Source: Periconia sp. R9002 (Eukaryota > Ascomycota > Dothideomycetes > Pleosporales > Periconiaceae). From it: DNA of 64,000 bases. Below the pieces are notes generated by a model. It ran no database searches, was not told the origin of the DNA, and saw nothing but the letters and a program-made list of their open reading frames with translations. This document shows, piece by piece, positions 24,628 to 35,885 of the stretch. Position 1 is the first letter of the stretch. The number at the start of each line of letters is the position of its first letter. The position numbers were made by a program, and so were the translations under genes. Location: assembly GCA_023627715.1 (NCBI GenBank), contig JAMAHW010000074.1:124001-188000 (forward strand), in the 5' to 3' direction.

Positions 24628-25557
24628 ATGTGCTCCCGATCATTCTCACCCGCGACCGAAATCCCCTCCCTCCACGGCAAAGTCATCCTCGTCACCGGAG
24701 GCAACAACGGCCTAGGAAAGCAAACCATCCTCGAATACGCACGCCATGGCCCCGCCCAGATATGGATGGCCTCCCGAAACCTCGACAAAGCAAACGAAGC
24801 AATCCGCGATATCCACGCCCAACTCGGCGGCTCCACGCCCCCCGTCATCAAGCCTCTCCAACTAGACCTCAACTCCCTAGAGTCAGTCCGGCAAGCAGCA
24901 AATCGCTTCTTATCCGAGGCGCAGCGTCTCGACATCCTGATGCTCAACGCCGGAATCATGGCATGCCCGCCGGGCCTCACAAAAGACGGCTACGAAGTCC
25001 AGTTCGGCACCAACCACCTCGGCCACGCACTACTCGCGAAACTGCTCCTTCCCATCCTAAAAGGAACCCAAGCCAATGACCCCGCCGCCGACGTCCGCGT
25101 CGTCGTTCTATCTTCGGGCGCCCACAACGAGGCTCCCAGGGCCGGCATCGTCTTCGATTCCCTCAAGACACCCGCCGAGCACATGGGCGGCATGGAACGC
25201 TACGGCCAGAGTAAAACCGCCAGCATCCTCTGGACGCGCCACATGGCGCAGACCCACCGGGACATCAAGTGGGCGTCGCTACATCCCGGTGTCGTAAACA
25301 CGGGTTTGCAAGCCGGTGCTGAGGGCGCGTCGCTGCCGATCCGCATGGTGTTAAAGGTGGGCAAGCCGTTCATGATGACGGTGGAGAAGGGCGTGTGGAA
25401 TCAGCTGTGGGCGTCGGTGTCGCCGGAGGTGAAGAGCGGCGAGTACTACGAACCCGTCGGCGTGGCAGGCAAAGCGACGCAGAAGGCGAGCGACATGGTA
25501 TTGGCCGACCAGGTGGCGAGGTGGACGGATGCAGAGCTTCAACGGTTTATGTATTGA
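24628..25557 (+). CDS. Short-chain dehydrogenase, retinol-dehydrogenase/WWOX-like
   Basis: A single exon encodes 309 residues. It is an SDR with TGGNNGLGK for the cofactor (about 23-31), LDLNSLESVRQAA as the acidic turn, LNAGIMACP, GTNHLGHALL, a catalytic Ser in VVLSSGAH and YGQSK as the YxxxK pair. The sequence pattern is that of fungal enzymes annotated as retinol dehydrogenase-like or protochlorophyllide-reductase-like oxidoreductases. The true substrate is unknown. The ATG at 24628 sits just before the SDR fold; the earlier in-frame ATG at 24562 adds 22 residues that resemble leader sequence. No cofactor preference is claimed. Confidence 0.85.
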   Translation: MCSRSFSPATEIPSLHGKVILVTGGNNGLGKQTILEYARHGPAQIWMASRNLDKANEAIRDIHAQLGGSTPPVIKPLQLDLNSLESVRQAANRFLSEAQRLDILMLNAGIMACPPGLTKDGYEVQFGTNHLGHALLAKLLLPILKGTQANDPAADVRVVVLSSGAHNEAPRAGIVFDSLKTPAEHMGGMERYGQSKTASILWTRHMAQTHRDIKWASLHPGVVNTGLQAGAEGASLPIRMVLKVGKPFMMTVEKGVWNQLWASVSPEVKSGEYYEPVGVAGKATQKASDMVLADQVARWTDAELQRFMY

Positions 25558-27361
25558 TTTTGATGAGGTTTCGCTGGACCTATTTACCCGTCTTCCGCAT
25601 CAACAATAGCCGATGTATATGCTGCATAAACGGTATGTTGCGTAGACATTGGATCATGGGTTTGTTCGAGAAGCTTCAAGATGATGTTTACGATTGATTG
25701 TTATAGAAGGAAGTGGAATACTAGGAAAGTATTTCTATGAAATGTTTGTACGATTTTTTCTCTAGCTTTACTATTTACGAATTTAGACTTTTTTACACGT
25801 AGACACTATGAACAAGTTTATGTTTTTTGAGTGCGGGATATACATAATAACACCCGCCTGGTTGGGGAGGTAGTTAGGGCACGGTGCACCGCTCGTATGT
25901 ACCCTGTCGTTTAAGCGCCATCAAGTAGTCAATCAATTGCTGAGTCTTACTCGTTAAGCGTCTAGTCTACTTATTGCGGTACTTGCCACGATATATATAT
26001 TTGAGATCTCCCGCTCTGTGGAGTAGAACTAATAGTTTATTTTCTCTTAGTTTGAGCTACCTGCCTTAGAAAGCTATCATTAGCAACCTGAGACAGGCTA
26101 ACCGCAACAATCAAAGTAAAGAGGAATCAATAGGCTTGTGGTTGTTCTAGGATAATAGTTACTTGCATTACGAGCATAAATAATAGACAGAACATATAGA
26201 GAGAGGCATTATAAGCTATGAAATGCGAGCAGAGTAACTTAAATATAAACTACCTGTGTAGGATCCAACAAGGCAAATAAAGTTCGATGTGTGTATATAC
26301 CTACCGCCCACCCATTTAACCGCTACATCAATCCTCTTTAAACTTAGTCAAATAACAACACCTACAGGATCTCTTCCTCACAGAACTCCAAAACACGCTT
26401 TCCAAATTTAAAATCTTCACAAGGGCCCCTGCTGTTACATTATTCGTGGACAAGTGTAGAGATGAAAATGCTTCTAGACGACCTTCCACACCGTTAACCA
26501 AAAGATAATAGCAGATTTACTAGCACTTATACTTTCTACATGCGAACCTGGAGGCTATGGTAATTATTTGGGGGAGCGTGATTCTTGAGAGCTAAAATAG
26601 GAGTATGTGTTAAAAAGTAAAATGTGGGGTTACTTTGTCTTAACTAAGGATGACGTTGAAGTATAACCCTGATCGCCTTTTGTACATAAGGACACATATC
26701 AGAAGCAACTCTTAGAAGTACGCGGCATACTTGAGATTTTGTGAAGCTCATTAGATGACATGAGAATAAGGCCTTCCGTCAAGAAATTATTCTTAGCAGT
26801 AGTAATAGTTTCGGGGCATGAAAGTCCTTATGACACAGTTCAATGCTCGGTGCAAATCATTGTTCGACACCATCACTACTAAGCTTATAATAGCAGATAG
26901 CGACATGTTGTTGATGTCAAATGTACCTAATTTATGCTAGGGTTTTTAGATTTGGGGCATTTGTCTTAAAGTTCATGGACTGTAAGCATGATGAGATGGC
27001 GTATGCTCTCGAAGCGCTGGAAAGCACAAAATCAGGCCTGCCAAATTCCAAAACCTCATCCTCATAGGTTATTGGAAACATCAAGGACTGATGATAGCCT
27101 GGACAAGGATGTAAAATTGGTAGCCCCAATTCAGTGAGAGTAGAACGATTACGTGACGTGACCACAAGTGGTTGGCCTGAAGTTGGGTCGCACTCCCCAC
27201 AGCCACCGACGATGTCGTGGACCGTCTCGTATCCGCGGTGTCAATGCGAAACGAAAAACAATCGATCGCATTGAATGCGACACTATATAACACAAATATA
27301 GACTGAGCATCCAGCAGTATTTTAGCAACATTTGTGCCCGACCTAACGTGATTTTATCACG
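25558..27361. other. AT-rich decayed region
   Basis: No intact gene. It contains a dispersed repeat copy (25700-25985), a short possible NACHT relic (26368-26487) and otherwise AT-rich sequence with stops in every frame. Confidence 0.5.
25700..25985 (+). repeat. Dispersed repeat, copy 2
   Basis: Shares blocks with copy 1 in the same order and orientation: a GGAATACTAGGA block near 25715, AACACCCGC near 25850 and GTCTAGTCTACTT near 25960. Differences are mostly transitions. Confidence 0.6.
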
Positions 27362-28983
27362 ATGAAACATTTACAGTTTGTTCTCGGATTCGTCCCATCA
27401 GTCTTTTCGCAAACACAATTTAGCAACCTTCTGGTTAACACATCCCAAGGACTCCTACACGGCATCCGAGTCAACGATCACGTAAATGCCTTCCTCGGCC
27501 TGCCATATGCAGAACCACCGGTAGGAGAGCTTCGCTGGGCTCCCCCTCAGCCCATCAAGGCTAGCAAGGGACACGATATTTTCAACGCATCGCATTTTGG
27601 ATTCAGCTGCTATCAGTTTCAATATGCCCTCTTCTACGACCCCAACCGTCCGGATACGGATCTCTATGGGTCACCGACACCCCAAGCGGAAGATTGCCTC
27701 ACCTTGAATGTCTTCGTTCCTCGGGTTGCGACTTCCCGGGGGGACAAAAGCCTTCCTGTTTTTGTGTGGCAGCATGGTGGCGGATTTGTGGAAGGGAGTA
27801 GTTCGTTAGCCATTTATAACGTGTCCAAATTTGTCGAGGAAGCTCAAGATATCATAGTAGTCACTACAAAGTAAGTCTGTAACCTGGTTCCTAACGACTG
27901 GCCAGTCTGTTCGTTCGTTTTAACATTAATGGCATAGCTACCGACTGAGCTTGTTTGGGTATCCCAACACACCAGACCTACCGCCCGAGGCGCAGAACCT
28001 TGGTATTCGCGATCAAAGGGCAGCACTAGAATGGGTGCGAGACAACATTGCCGCTTTCGGAGGCGATCCCGACCGGATCGTTCACGGTGGACAGTCTGCC
28101 GGTGCTGCCATCACTGACGTCCTAGCATAGCAAGTATCGGTTGCCCCTCATAAGATAGCTTGCTAACACCCCTAGCAGCCAGTACCCAGAAGATCCAATC
28201 TTCAAGGGGATGATTCTACAGAGCGGAACTGTCCAGCTAGTCACTCTCCAGCAATACACTACCTCCAGCGAATTCACCCGCGTCGCAAACACCGTCAACT
28301 GCACCAACCCCGACCGCAAACAGGAACTCGCATGTATGAAAACCCAACCATTCCATCGCCTCGGCACCGCTATCTCCAACAAATCTATAAACGCGTACGG
28401 AGATCCCGACGGTGGCTCACCGTGCGTCGATAACATCACCGTCTTCTCGAGAGACGAATACATCACTCGAACGTTGAACGGCCGGTTCGCTCGGGTACCC
28501 ACACTCCTTGGCATCATGGACCGCGAGGGAGATTCGTTGACGGATTGGGGCGTCGATGGCCCGAACAGCACACAATCTGATCTGGTGACAAACTTCACCT
28601 TCAACTGTCCAGCAGCCCTGGGTGCGTTGGGGCGGGCAGCTCACAGCGTACCCGTCTGGCGGTATCGCTTCAAGGGAGCGTTCCCTTCTGTCGAGCCGGT
28701 TCCGGCGGTGGGCGCGTACCATGGCGCTGATGTCCCCTTCCTATGGGGCACGTTGAAACCCATCAATACGGAAATGCCCCCCGTACAACCGAATGAAGTT
28801 GCCGCTTCCAAATACCTCATGGCGGCGTTTGCGGCCTTCATTAGGGACCCCGAAGCGGGTTTGATCAGACATTTTCGGTGGCCGACGTATGATGAGGAGA
28901 AAAGTACTTTGGTTGAACTTTTCCGCGATGAGGAACCGACAGCGGTTCTGGTAGATCCAAAGTTGTATGATGCGACCTGTTAG
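27362..28983 (+). CDS. Secreted type-B carboxylesterase/lipase
   Basis: Three exons (27362-27870, 27938-28129, 28176-28983) give 502 residues. A probable signal peptide (about 1-16) is followed by the alpha/beta-hydrolase landmarks GLPYAEPPVGELRW, EDCLTLNVFVP, the oxyanion-hole segment WQHGGGFVEG, the nucleophile elbow GGQSAGAA, an acidic residue region after GIMDREGDSL, and the catalytic His in GAYHGADVPFLWG. It hydrolyses carboxylic esters outside the cell, substrate unknown. Read without splicing, exon 2 hits a TAG. A GC-AG intron (28130 GCAAGT to 28175 CTAG, with CTAAC just upstream of the acceptor) removes it and restores DVLAYSQYPEDPIFKG, as expected for the family. Several N-glycosylation sequons are present. 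Confidence 0.88.
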
Positions 28984-30221
28984 TTGCATGGGGCGCGTGT
29001 TTGAGCAGATGTGGGGTTTATGGGCGTATCTATCAATGATGAGCTTAGAAATTATGGATGCGGCTGTACATATAAGGTAACCACATTTGAAATCAAGTCT
29101 AGAAAGAGTCAATAACATGTCGAAAAAAGGCTATGAAAAAGAAATTGTAATCAGTAGGGAGGAAGGCTTTGTTTGGGGTCATTGATGATTATGAGGGCGG
29201 ACAGGGTTTTAGGCGATTATACATATGTATTATGATTGATGTATGTATCCCTCTCAAGTGGGGGCGTATATGTAATCCAAGAAGCGTGTAGAGGGCGTGA
29301 ATTGAACAGTGATTGATGACTGATTGGCACGCTGAAGGTCTGCGGTGAACGTTTAGCACGTGGAATTTCGTAAGCGTTGGTTGCCTACCGTAAATAGAGT
29401 GGAATGCCTTAATGGCTAGCAATGGTGTTTGTTAGATATGTAGCACTGTGTTTGGTCTCAGCACGCTATGTATTGACTTCTGCTGCGTATTATTCTATTA
29501 TTATCGTTTTCATATGTTATAGGGCCAGCCTAGGCCTCTAAAAAAAGTTGAAAAGCATCTAATTCCCTTATCTAGTAAGAAATATTATCTCTTAGCCGGA
29601 TTTATATACTAGTAGGCTAGTATATTTACTAGTAAATTAATATTCTCGATAATATTATGACTTCGGCGAATATCCTTGTTAGATATAGGTGGATTAGGCC
29701 CTATCTATCTCTAATTAAAGTATTAAAAAAGGATATTTTTAATTTTTTATGCTCGGGGGGTGGCCCCATAAAACATGAAAACTACCAATAGTACGCGCTA
29801 CCATCTACACGCACCAATTCCTATGCGTTGACAATTCGTTTATACGTCTCATTGGTCGTACGCACGCAAATATAGTCGTTATGTACGTGGAAAGCAGATA
29901 CCAGACACGTGGTGGGATCGAACACCGTGCAGATCAATGCTAGCTACATATATATGTACATACCCAAGACAAACCATGTCACACGTGTCTTACTGTGAAG
30001 TAGGTATCAATCGCATTCCTATTAAAACTCATCTACGTCTTACATTGATAGTTACCTAACCGTCATGAACAAAAAGCTACTTTGAAGTCTTACTTCTCCA
30101 GGGGGCTGTACTGAAGATTTGTACTTTCCGACGTGATTACTTACATAGTTGGAGTAGTATCTCAGATGGATGTCATGAGTTGTGTATTAAATACCTCGCA
30201 CCCACAACACGACGCACGACG
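28984..30221. other. Intergenic with MITE-like element
   Basis: Convergent 3' flanks of the esterase and arginyl-tRNA synthetase genes. It holds an AT-rich element at 29522-29768. No gene supported. Confidence 0.45.
29522..29768. mobile_element. Candidate non-autonomous element (MITE-like)
   Basis: A 247-bp AT-rich segment is bounded by imperfect inverted ends, GGGCCAGCC on the left and, reading inward from the right, TGGGGCCACC. TA dinucleotides flank both ends (29520-29521 and 29769-29770), as for Tc1/mariner insertions. No coding capacity. Confidence 0.4.
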
Positions 30222-32371
30222 TTACATTCTAGAAGTGTTCCCCCTGCGTTAGCTTCCTCCCTCGACATTGATGAACGGTAATTGTATCGGTACGTATGTA
30301 GGATCCAAAAAAAAAACTCACCTATCAAGAGGCCTCAACCCCAAAACCCGCATCCCGTTCCCAATCACACTCTTTGCAGCATCAAACAACGCAACCCTCG
30401 CCCTCATCACCTCCATCTCACTCCCCACGACCTGCAGCACCTCGTAGCTACTATTCACGACGTGCGTCAACCTAAAAAGATAAGTCAGAATCGTCGTCGG
30501 TTCGAGCGTCTTTAGCGTGTTCTGGAGCGTATCTGGGAACTGCGCGACGAGGCGGACGATGTTGACGGCGTGGGGGGAGGGGAGGAGGAGGGAGAGGTTT
30601 GCGGTGGCGATGGTGGAGGGGGGGATGTTGGCTTTGGAGAGGATGGAGCAGAGACGCGCGTGGGAGTATTGCAGGTAGGGTCCTGTGTCGCCTTCGAAGG
30701 ATGTCATTGTTTCGATGTTGAAGTGGTAGTTGTTGATACTAGTTAGCAATTAGGATTTGGATGGTTAGACGCCCACACTTTTAGTAATCATGGTTGGGTG
30801 ACGGAGGATGGGGATGGGAAGAAGGGAAATGTCACCGTTTCCCACTCATATCCTGCACCATAACACTACTAATCCCCAAAATATCCGCCGTCCTCTCGGG
30901 GTCGGAAACGCGCGCGTACTTGGTCTCGTTCCTGCGCATGACGTCGTGCATCTTCTCCCCGACGCCCCGCAGCACGTCGTCGAGGAAAACCACGGTGCCC
31001 TTCCGCGTGCTCATCCCGAGGACAAGCCCAAAACTGACGTGCGAGATGCGAGAGCAGAGGTCGTCGTTCCCCGTCAGTTCGACGAGCTTGAAGAGCTGTT
31101 TGAAGCGTGGCTCCTGATCCGTCGCAACGACGTACATCATGCGATCGAAGTGGTAGCGCTCGTCGCGCTCAAGCAAGGCGCCGAGGTCGCGGGTAAGGTA
31201 GAGGCTTGTGCCGTCCGTCTTGCGGATGAGGGCTTTGCCGAGGGATTTGCCCTCCTTGCCGGGGACGTGTTTGGAGAAGTCGACGATGGCGGCGCCGTGC
31301 GAGTCTTCGAGGAGTCCGTTTGCTTCGAGGTGCGATTGTGCGGTTTGCATGCTGGCTTCTTGGACCTGGCTTTCTCCCGCGTACGAGTCGAAGTGGATGT
31401 TGAGACGCATGTAGGCCTGCTTGTACCGTTCGATGCTCAGGTCGCGGAATTTTCGCCACATGGCGAGGGCGGCGGCGTCGTGGTTGCACATGGCTTTGAA
31501 GTATTGGCGAGCTTGTTCGTCCAGGCCTGAGGTGCGGAGGTGAGTGGCGTCGTTGCCGTCTTTCTCGAGCTGTTCGATTTGTTTCCTCTCGTCTTCGAGC
31601 AGTGCGTTGATTTTGACGTAGATTTGGTAGAGGTGCTGGATCGGGTCTGCTTCCAGCGCCGCGTCGTCGCCGAACATCTGGTACCCCAGCGCCAAAAGCC
31701 CGTACTGTTTACCCCAGTCGCCCAGATAGTTTAGGCGGACCACTTCCCAGCCGGAAGCTTCGAAGAGGTTCGAGAGGAAGCCTCCGATAATGGTACTTCG
31801 CAAGTGACCCTGATGGAAGGGTTTTGCAATGTTGGGAGAGGAGAATTCGACAACAATCCGCTTTCGGCCTTTTGAGGGATCTTGGACATCCTTCAAACCA
31901 AGTAGAGGGATGCTACCCCACGAAGTCCGGTTGCGCAGAACAGCGGGTATCACGTTGTTCAGGAGCGGGCCGGGCTTGAAACGGAATTGCATGTACGAAC
32001 CGTCGACAGTAGGTTTGGAGATCAATTCCGAGTCTGGGAACTGGAGAGACTTGGTCAGTTGGCGTTCATATTGTGTGAGTGCGAATACAAAACAAATCTA
32101 CCTCGTCAGCCCAGCGACTTGCAAGCACATCAGGTTTCTCCCCTTTAATTCGAAGAGCCGGAACCGGGAGCAAAAGATCTCCTCTGTCGAGCGTAGACGT
32201 CCGCTGCAACAAAGGATAGATAGTCTTGGGCTGAACATGTGCTACCTCGGAGAGCAAGTTGGCGACATGTACGCGGTAAGCATCGAAAGGGTTGACCGAA
32301 GGGTAGCATTCTAATAGGTCAGGTTGATTGATGTCGAGCTTTTGCAGCTCTGTCGCGAGTGGGTCGTTCAT
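30222..32371 (-). CDS. Arginyl-tRNA synthetase
   Basis: Four exons (32371-32102, 32040-30836, 30738-30322, 30228-30222) give 632 residues. It is a class I synthetase that charges tRNA-Arg. An N-terminal additional domain (about 1-120) is followed by the HIGH-type signature in SPNIAKPFHQGHLRS (about residue 167), NYLGDWGKQYG, the tRNA/ATP-site VVATDQEPRF, the KMSK-like loop GMSTRKGTVVFLDD and the anticodon-binding C-terminal domain (SFEGDTGPYLQYSHARL onward). The usual HAGH is HQGH here. The last intron (30321-30229, GTGAGT..TCTAG) leaves a 7-nt exon that supplies the final Met and stop, restoring the conserved C-terminal Arg-Met. Unspliced, the frame stops one residue earlier. No clear mitochondrial presequence is visible, so the cytosolic form is favoured. 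Confidence 0.93.
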
Positions 32372-33054
32372 ATTCTATGCTGTCGTCTTTGACGCTTGAT
32401 TTTTTTTCCTTGTAGGGAAAAGTGTGTTCAGATATCAATTGATGTAGGTAAGAAAGATTGGTCGTATTTGATACATTTTGGCTTTGACTCACCTCACCGC
32501 TTGGCATGTATGTGACACAGAGGCACAGCCCACCCACCTACTCGTCGATACCTCTCATGTAGTGCCTTGATGAAAAATACTTAGAATTGAAAACATAGAA
32601 ATGGTAAAACAGTAATAGGAATAATTTCCTAGTATTCTACTCACTTCTAACATAACTATAATTGTAAGGGGAGGGGGGGAGGATCTTAAAGTGTTGTTAA
32701 TGATAGAGTGAGTGGTAAGTGTTGTGAGAGCCGGATACTTCGACGCATGGGTGACTCAATTCATGCATATATGCATGTACGTGTTGTTTTTCTCTGTCTC
32801 CGTTGATACTGAGAGTACTTCAATACTCTGCGATGATTCATTTACTTTTCATTTTTCATTTACGTCTATGTAGGTACGTCCGAGCTAACGACGCTTCATA
32901 GGATTTGTATACCTTGAGTCGATACCGAGATTGATTTTAATCCATTGTTGGCGGTGAAAAAGATTTTTTCATTCGTCCAAGCCCTCTGATAGGTATCCAA
33001 GATCCCCAATCATAGTTCTCTCCCACCAACCCACCCACACTTCTATTCCCCATT
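32372..33054. other. Spacer with dispersed repeat copy 3
   Basis: Promoter side of the arginyl-tRNA synthetase, containing the inverted repeat copy at 32590-32745. No gene seen. Confidence 0.45.
32590..32745 (-). repeat. Dispersed repeat, copy 3 (inverted)
   Basis: Reverse complement matches copy 1 at its start: CTCACAACACTTACC, then a CT-rich stretch, then GTAGAATACTAGGA (here at about 32627-32640). The CT-rich part carries C/T differences from copy 1. The later blocks of copies 1 and 2 are not seen, so this copy is partial. Confidence 0.6.
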
Positions 33055-34211
33055 TCAAGGCCACCTCGCGCCAATAGCATTAACCTGCGCCGCAGTAACA
33101 GGCAGCACACTCCCATGTCTCAAATTCTTCGGCCACGCACTAGTACTACTCGCGATCCACTTCCCACTCTTCACATCCGTACTCTCATACGGCCTATACC
33201 CGTCTCCGCCGTAGAAGTCGAGCAGCAAATGCGCTTTCCCCTCGACCGCGTTATCCCAATACACAGCCGGACCCTCGACGCCGCTCGCAATCGTCGCCGT
33301 CGCACTGCCGGGGCGCGTCCAGGTCCCGAACAAACCGTCGGTCGACATTTCCGTGAAGACGGTTTTGGCGGTCTCGTCCTTCATGAAGCGCGCGTAGGCG
33401 TTGTTGCCGAGGGGGAGTATGTCGAGGTCGATGATGTTGGTGGGGGATTTGTTGATGTAGTCCTGGGGCGCGGTGAAGGTTTGGAAGTCGCGGGTGTAGG
33501 CGTAGCGGATGCGGATGGCGGATGGTGAGCCCGTGTGCTGGGGGTCGTTGGAGGAGTAGAATTTGGAGGCCCAGTGCACGAGGTATTGCTGCTTGGAGGC
33601 GTCGAAGATGGCGGATGGAGCCCAGACCATGCCGGCCGTTGCGTCTTCGACGGTGACGAGGCGCTCGCTGGTCCAGTTGACTAGGTCGGTGGATTCCCTT
33701 GGAAGGTTTGTTAGGTCTGAGATTGGTCAGAGGTGCGGAAATGGCAATTACCATACAAATATGCCCCGGCTGCCTTTGCGTTGCGCAGCGTCCCATGTGG
33801 TTTTGGCAATGTCCAGGTCGGTTCCTATAATGTACCATTTCTTTCCAGCCTCGGCACCTCCTCCAGAGATGATGGAAGGATCGCGAACGCCTTGGGTTCC
33901 TTTTGTCGGAATTATGACTGGTTGACCCTTGTTCAAGGGCTTCATGCTGATGGCATTGTTGCCATTGGAGGTGTAGAAGTAAACGGAAGGTTTGTCCTGA
34001 TTAGCAGAATAAGCATCACCATCAAAATGCACGAGAAGTTATTGTGGGGTATAGAAATCCCGATTAAATTTGGACTACCTACGCCTAGGAAAAAGACTCC
34101 CAAGTATCCAGTAAGTGACGGGTCGGCACGTGGGGCTAGACCCGAGGATTGGATCGGTGCTGCATAGGCAACAGAAAGAAGCCCTGCGAGAAGTGAAGCA
34201 GAAAAGCGCAT
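33055..34211 (-). CDS. Secreted glycoside hydrolase, GH43-like (arabinan/arabinoside-active type)
   Basis: Three exons (34211-34083, 33996-33752, 33697-33055) give 338 residues. A signal peptide (about 1-18) is followed by TGYLGVFFLG joined by splicing to DKPSVYFYTSNGNNA, then GTQGVRDPSII, WYIIGTDL, ESTDLVNWTSERLV, GMVWAPSAIFD and YLVHWASKFY. This is the five-bladed propeller pattern of fungal GH43 enzymes annotated as arabinanase- or arabinosidase-like. It acts on plant cell-wall side chains outside the cell; specificity cannot be read here. The first intron acceptor (AATCAG) has a branch-like CTAAT very close to it, so that junction is the least certain. The second junction (TG|G, giving FVWESTDLVNW) is firm. 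Confidence 0.78.
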
Positions 34212-34565
34212 CGTGAGGTCTACTTTCCTAAGATTACGGATGTGTAATGACAAGACAAAGAAGCTCGCATAACATTTTTTAGAGCGCCGGGGCCGTCTTT
34301 CATTTCAAGTACGATTGTCGGGTACTGAATCTCTGCTGAATAGTGTCCAATCTTCTCCGATAGGAGCAAGAATTAGAAGACTGTCGCGTTCAGATTGCGA
34401 CGTATTTTTTCCGGCTGGGCCAGATGCCGACTGAGCCTCGGATAATGCATTCTAGGGTAAAGTGGTCACATGCTATGGGTGTTGATCGCGTGATTGGATG
34501 AGGCCGACCGGGGTCCTCCTAGACGGTGAATATACAGAGGTACTGAAGGTAGGCATGGTGCAAAA
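34212..34565. other. Intergenic, no gene seen
   Basis: Promoter of the GH43-like gene and 3' flank of YJU2. Confidence 0.4.
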
Positions 34566-35423
34566 TCAATCGTCATCGCTATCATAGCCGGCTAGTAGAG
34601 CTGAAGGCGCCGGAGGCTGTGCTGGCTTGGGTGGCGGGCCGGCATTGGCCAACAGGGCCTTCTTCTTGAGACCAAGCGCAGCACCAAAATCCTTCTTCTC
34701 TTTGGGTTTCTTAGCAAACACATTGATGGGTGCTTCTGCAGGAGCATCGATCGTCTCTTCCTCAATGACTACTTCGCCAATATCAGGCATGGCGGTGCGG
34801 TTCTCGAAGGCTCTTCGGGCGGCTTCGGCGTCTTCTTCCTCTTGCTTCTTCCGGGTTTCGTCGACATCTTCGGCTAGAACGTGGGTGATGGTGCCCTCTT
34901 GTGCCGCCGCTTCTATGCGGGCATTTCTTGAACGAATCTCATCCAAAGCGTCGGAGATGGCCATCTCCATTTTTGCATCGTGAACCTTGGTCTCCAGCTC
35001 CTTCATGGCGTCGCGCTCTGCCTCTTCCCGCTCTAGGCGATCGAGACGCTTCTCCTCCGTCTCCTCGTTCAGCTTGGCCTCGCGCCACGGCTCGAAGTTA
35101 CGCTTGGCGCCTCTTTCACATTCGTAGTCCATGTTCTTGGGGTCGGTCTTGAAGGTGATTTCGCCAGAGCATCGGGTGCAGCGGATGTAGAAGCGGAAGA
35201 TAGTAATGTTGTAGTATTTCTCGTCCGTCGTCTCTTTGCGGGCGTTGAATTTCCTTCCCTTGTAGATGAATTCGCCGCAGTGTGTGCACTTCATGGAGAA
35301 GGGAGCCATGAGACGGACAGTCTGGACCTTGGGGCCGGCTTGTTTGGGGCCGCGGGTGCGAGTGATCTTGGAGGGATCGAAGTCAGGGGGATAGTACTTG
35401 GAGAGGACTTTGCGCTCAGACAT
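34566..35423 (-). CDS. YJU2: Splicing factor YJU2 / Cwf16 (CCDC94 family)
   Basis: A single exon encodes 285 residues. The N-terminus MSERKVLSKYYPPDFDPSKI is diagnostic for the CWC16/Yju2 family. Two CxxC pairs (CTHC at about 45-48 and CTRC at about 82-85) build the zinc-binding domain, followed by ITFKTDPKNMDYECERGAKRNFEPWRE. A long charged coiled-coil with EETEEKRLDRLEREE follows, and a Pro/Ala-rich tail ends in acidic GYDSDDD. The protein joins the NTC-associated spliceosome and promotes the first catalytic step in the nucleus. It is head-to-head with the APC/C gene across 462 bp. Confidence 0.95.
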   Translation of the reverse strand: MSERKVLSKYYPPDFDPSKITRTRGPKQAGPKVQTVRLMAPFSMKCTHCGEFIYKGRKFNARKETTDEKYYNITIFRFYIRCTRCSGEITFKTDPKNMDYECERGAKRNFEPWREAKLNEETEEKRLDRLEREEAERDAMKELETKVHDAKMEMAISDALDEIRSRNARIEAAAQEGTITHVLAEDVDETRKKQEEEDAEAARRAFENRTAMPDIGEVVIEEETIDAPAEAPINVFAKKPKEKKDFGAALGLKKKALLANAGPPPKPAQPPAPSALLAGYDSDDD

Positions 35424-35885
35424 GATGGGCTAGTAGAGTGTGTGTGGTGTTGTTGTTGGTAGTTGGTGAATGGGAGCAGTTGTAAGATTGAAATGTTGAA
35501 GATGATGATTATGTAACGGATGTTGGGTGAGTATGATTATGTAATGTGGCACCCCGCGCTTTCCCGTGCCCACGCGTCAGGTAAGCGCGAAGCCGACGGC
35601 GTCACCCACCAAGCACAATAACTTCTTATATACAATAGAACAACAATAACTAACCGCAGCTCCCTCGTCCCCCCCTACCCACACCGTCTCGGTTATATCT
35701 ACCTTGCTTTGGCTCACTTTCTTACTTACTCTCCCCCTCCAGGTTTGGCATACAATGGCGAAATAGAGATAGCTCTTCTCTTGAACTGGCGACACCTACC
35801 CGCACATCGATACAGATAGGCAGCCTATATACAGTATAGGATACGGATTCACCATTACCGACAAGACAAAAAAACTTGGCCTGCC
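35424..35885. promoter_or_regulatory. Divergent promoter between YJU2 and CDC16
   Basis: A 462-bp head-to-head spacer with pyrimidine-rich tracts. No specific motif identified. Confidence 0.4.

Noticed and set aside
28121..28130. Premature stop in the carboxylesterase
   Set aside because: Removed by a GC-AG intron that restores the family sequence exactly.
29905..29960. Possible tRNA T-arm (GTTCGATCCC on the minus strand)
   Set aside because: The stem is only four pairs and no acceptor stem, D-arm or anticodon arm can be formed around it.
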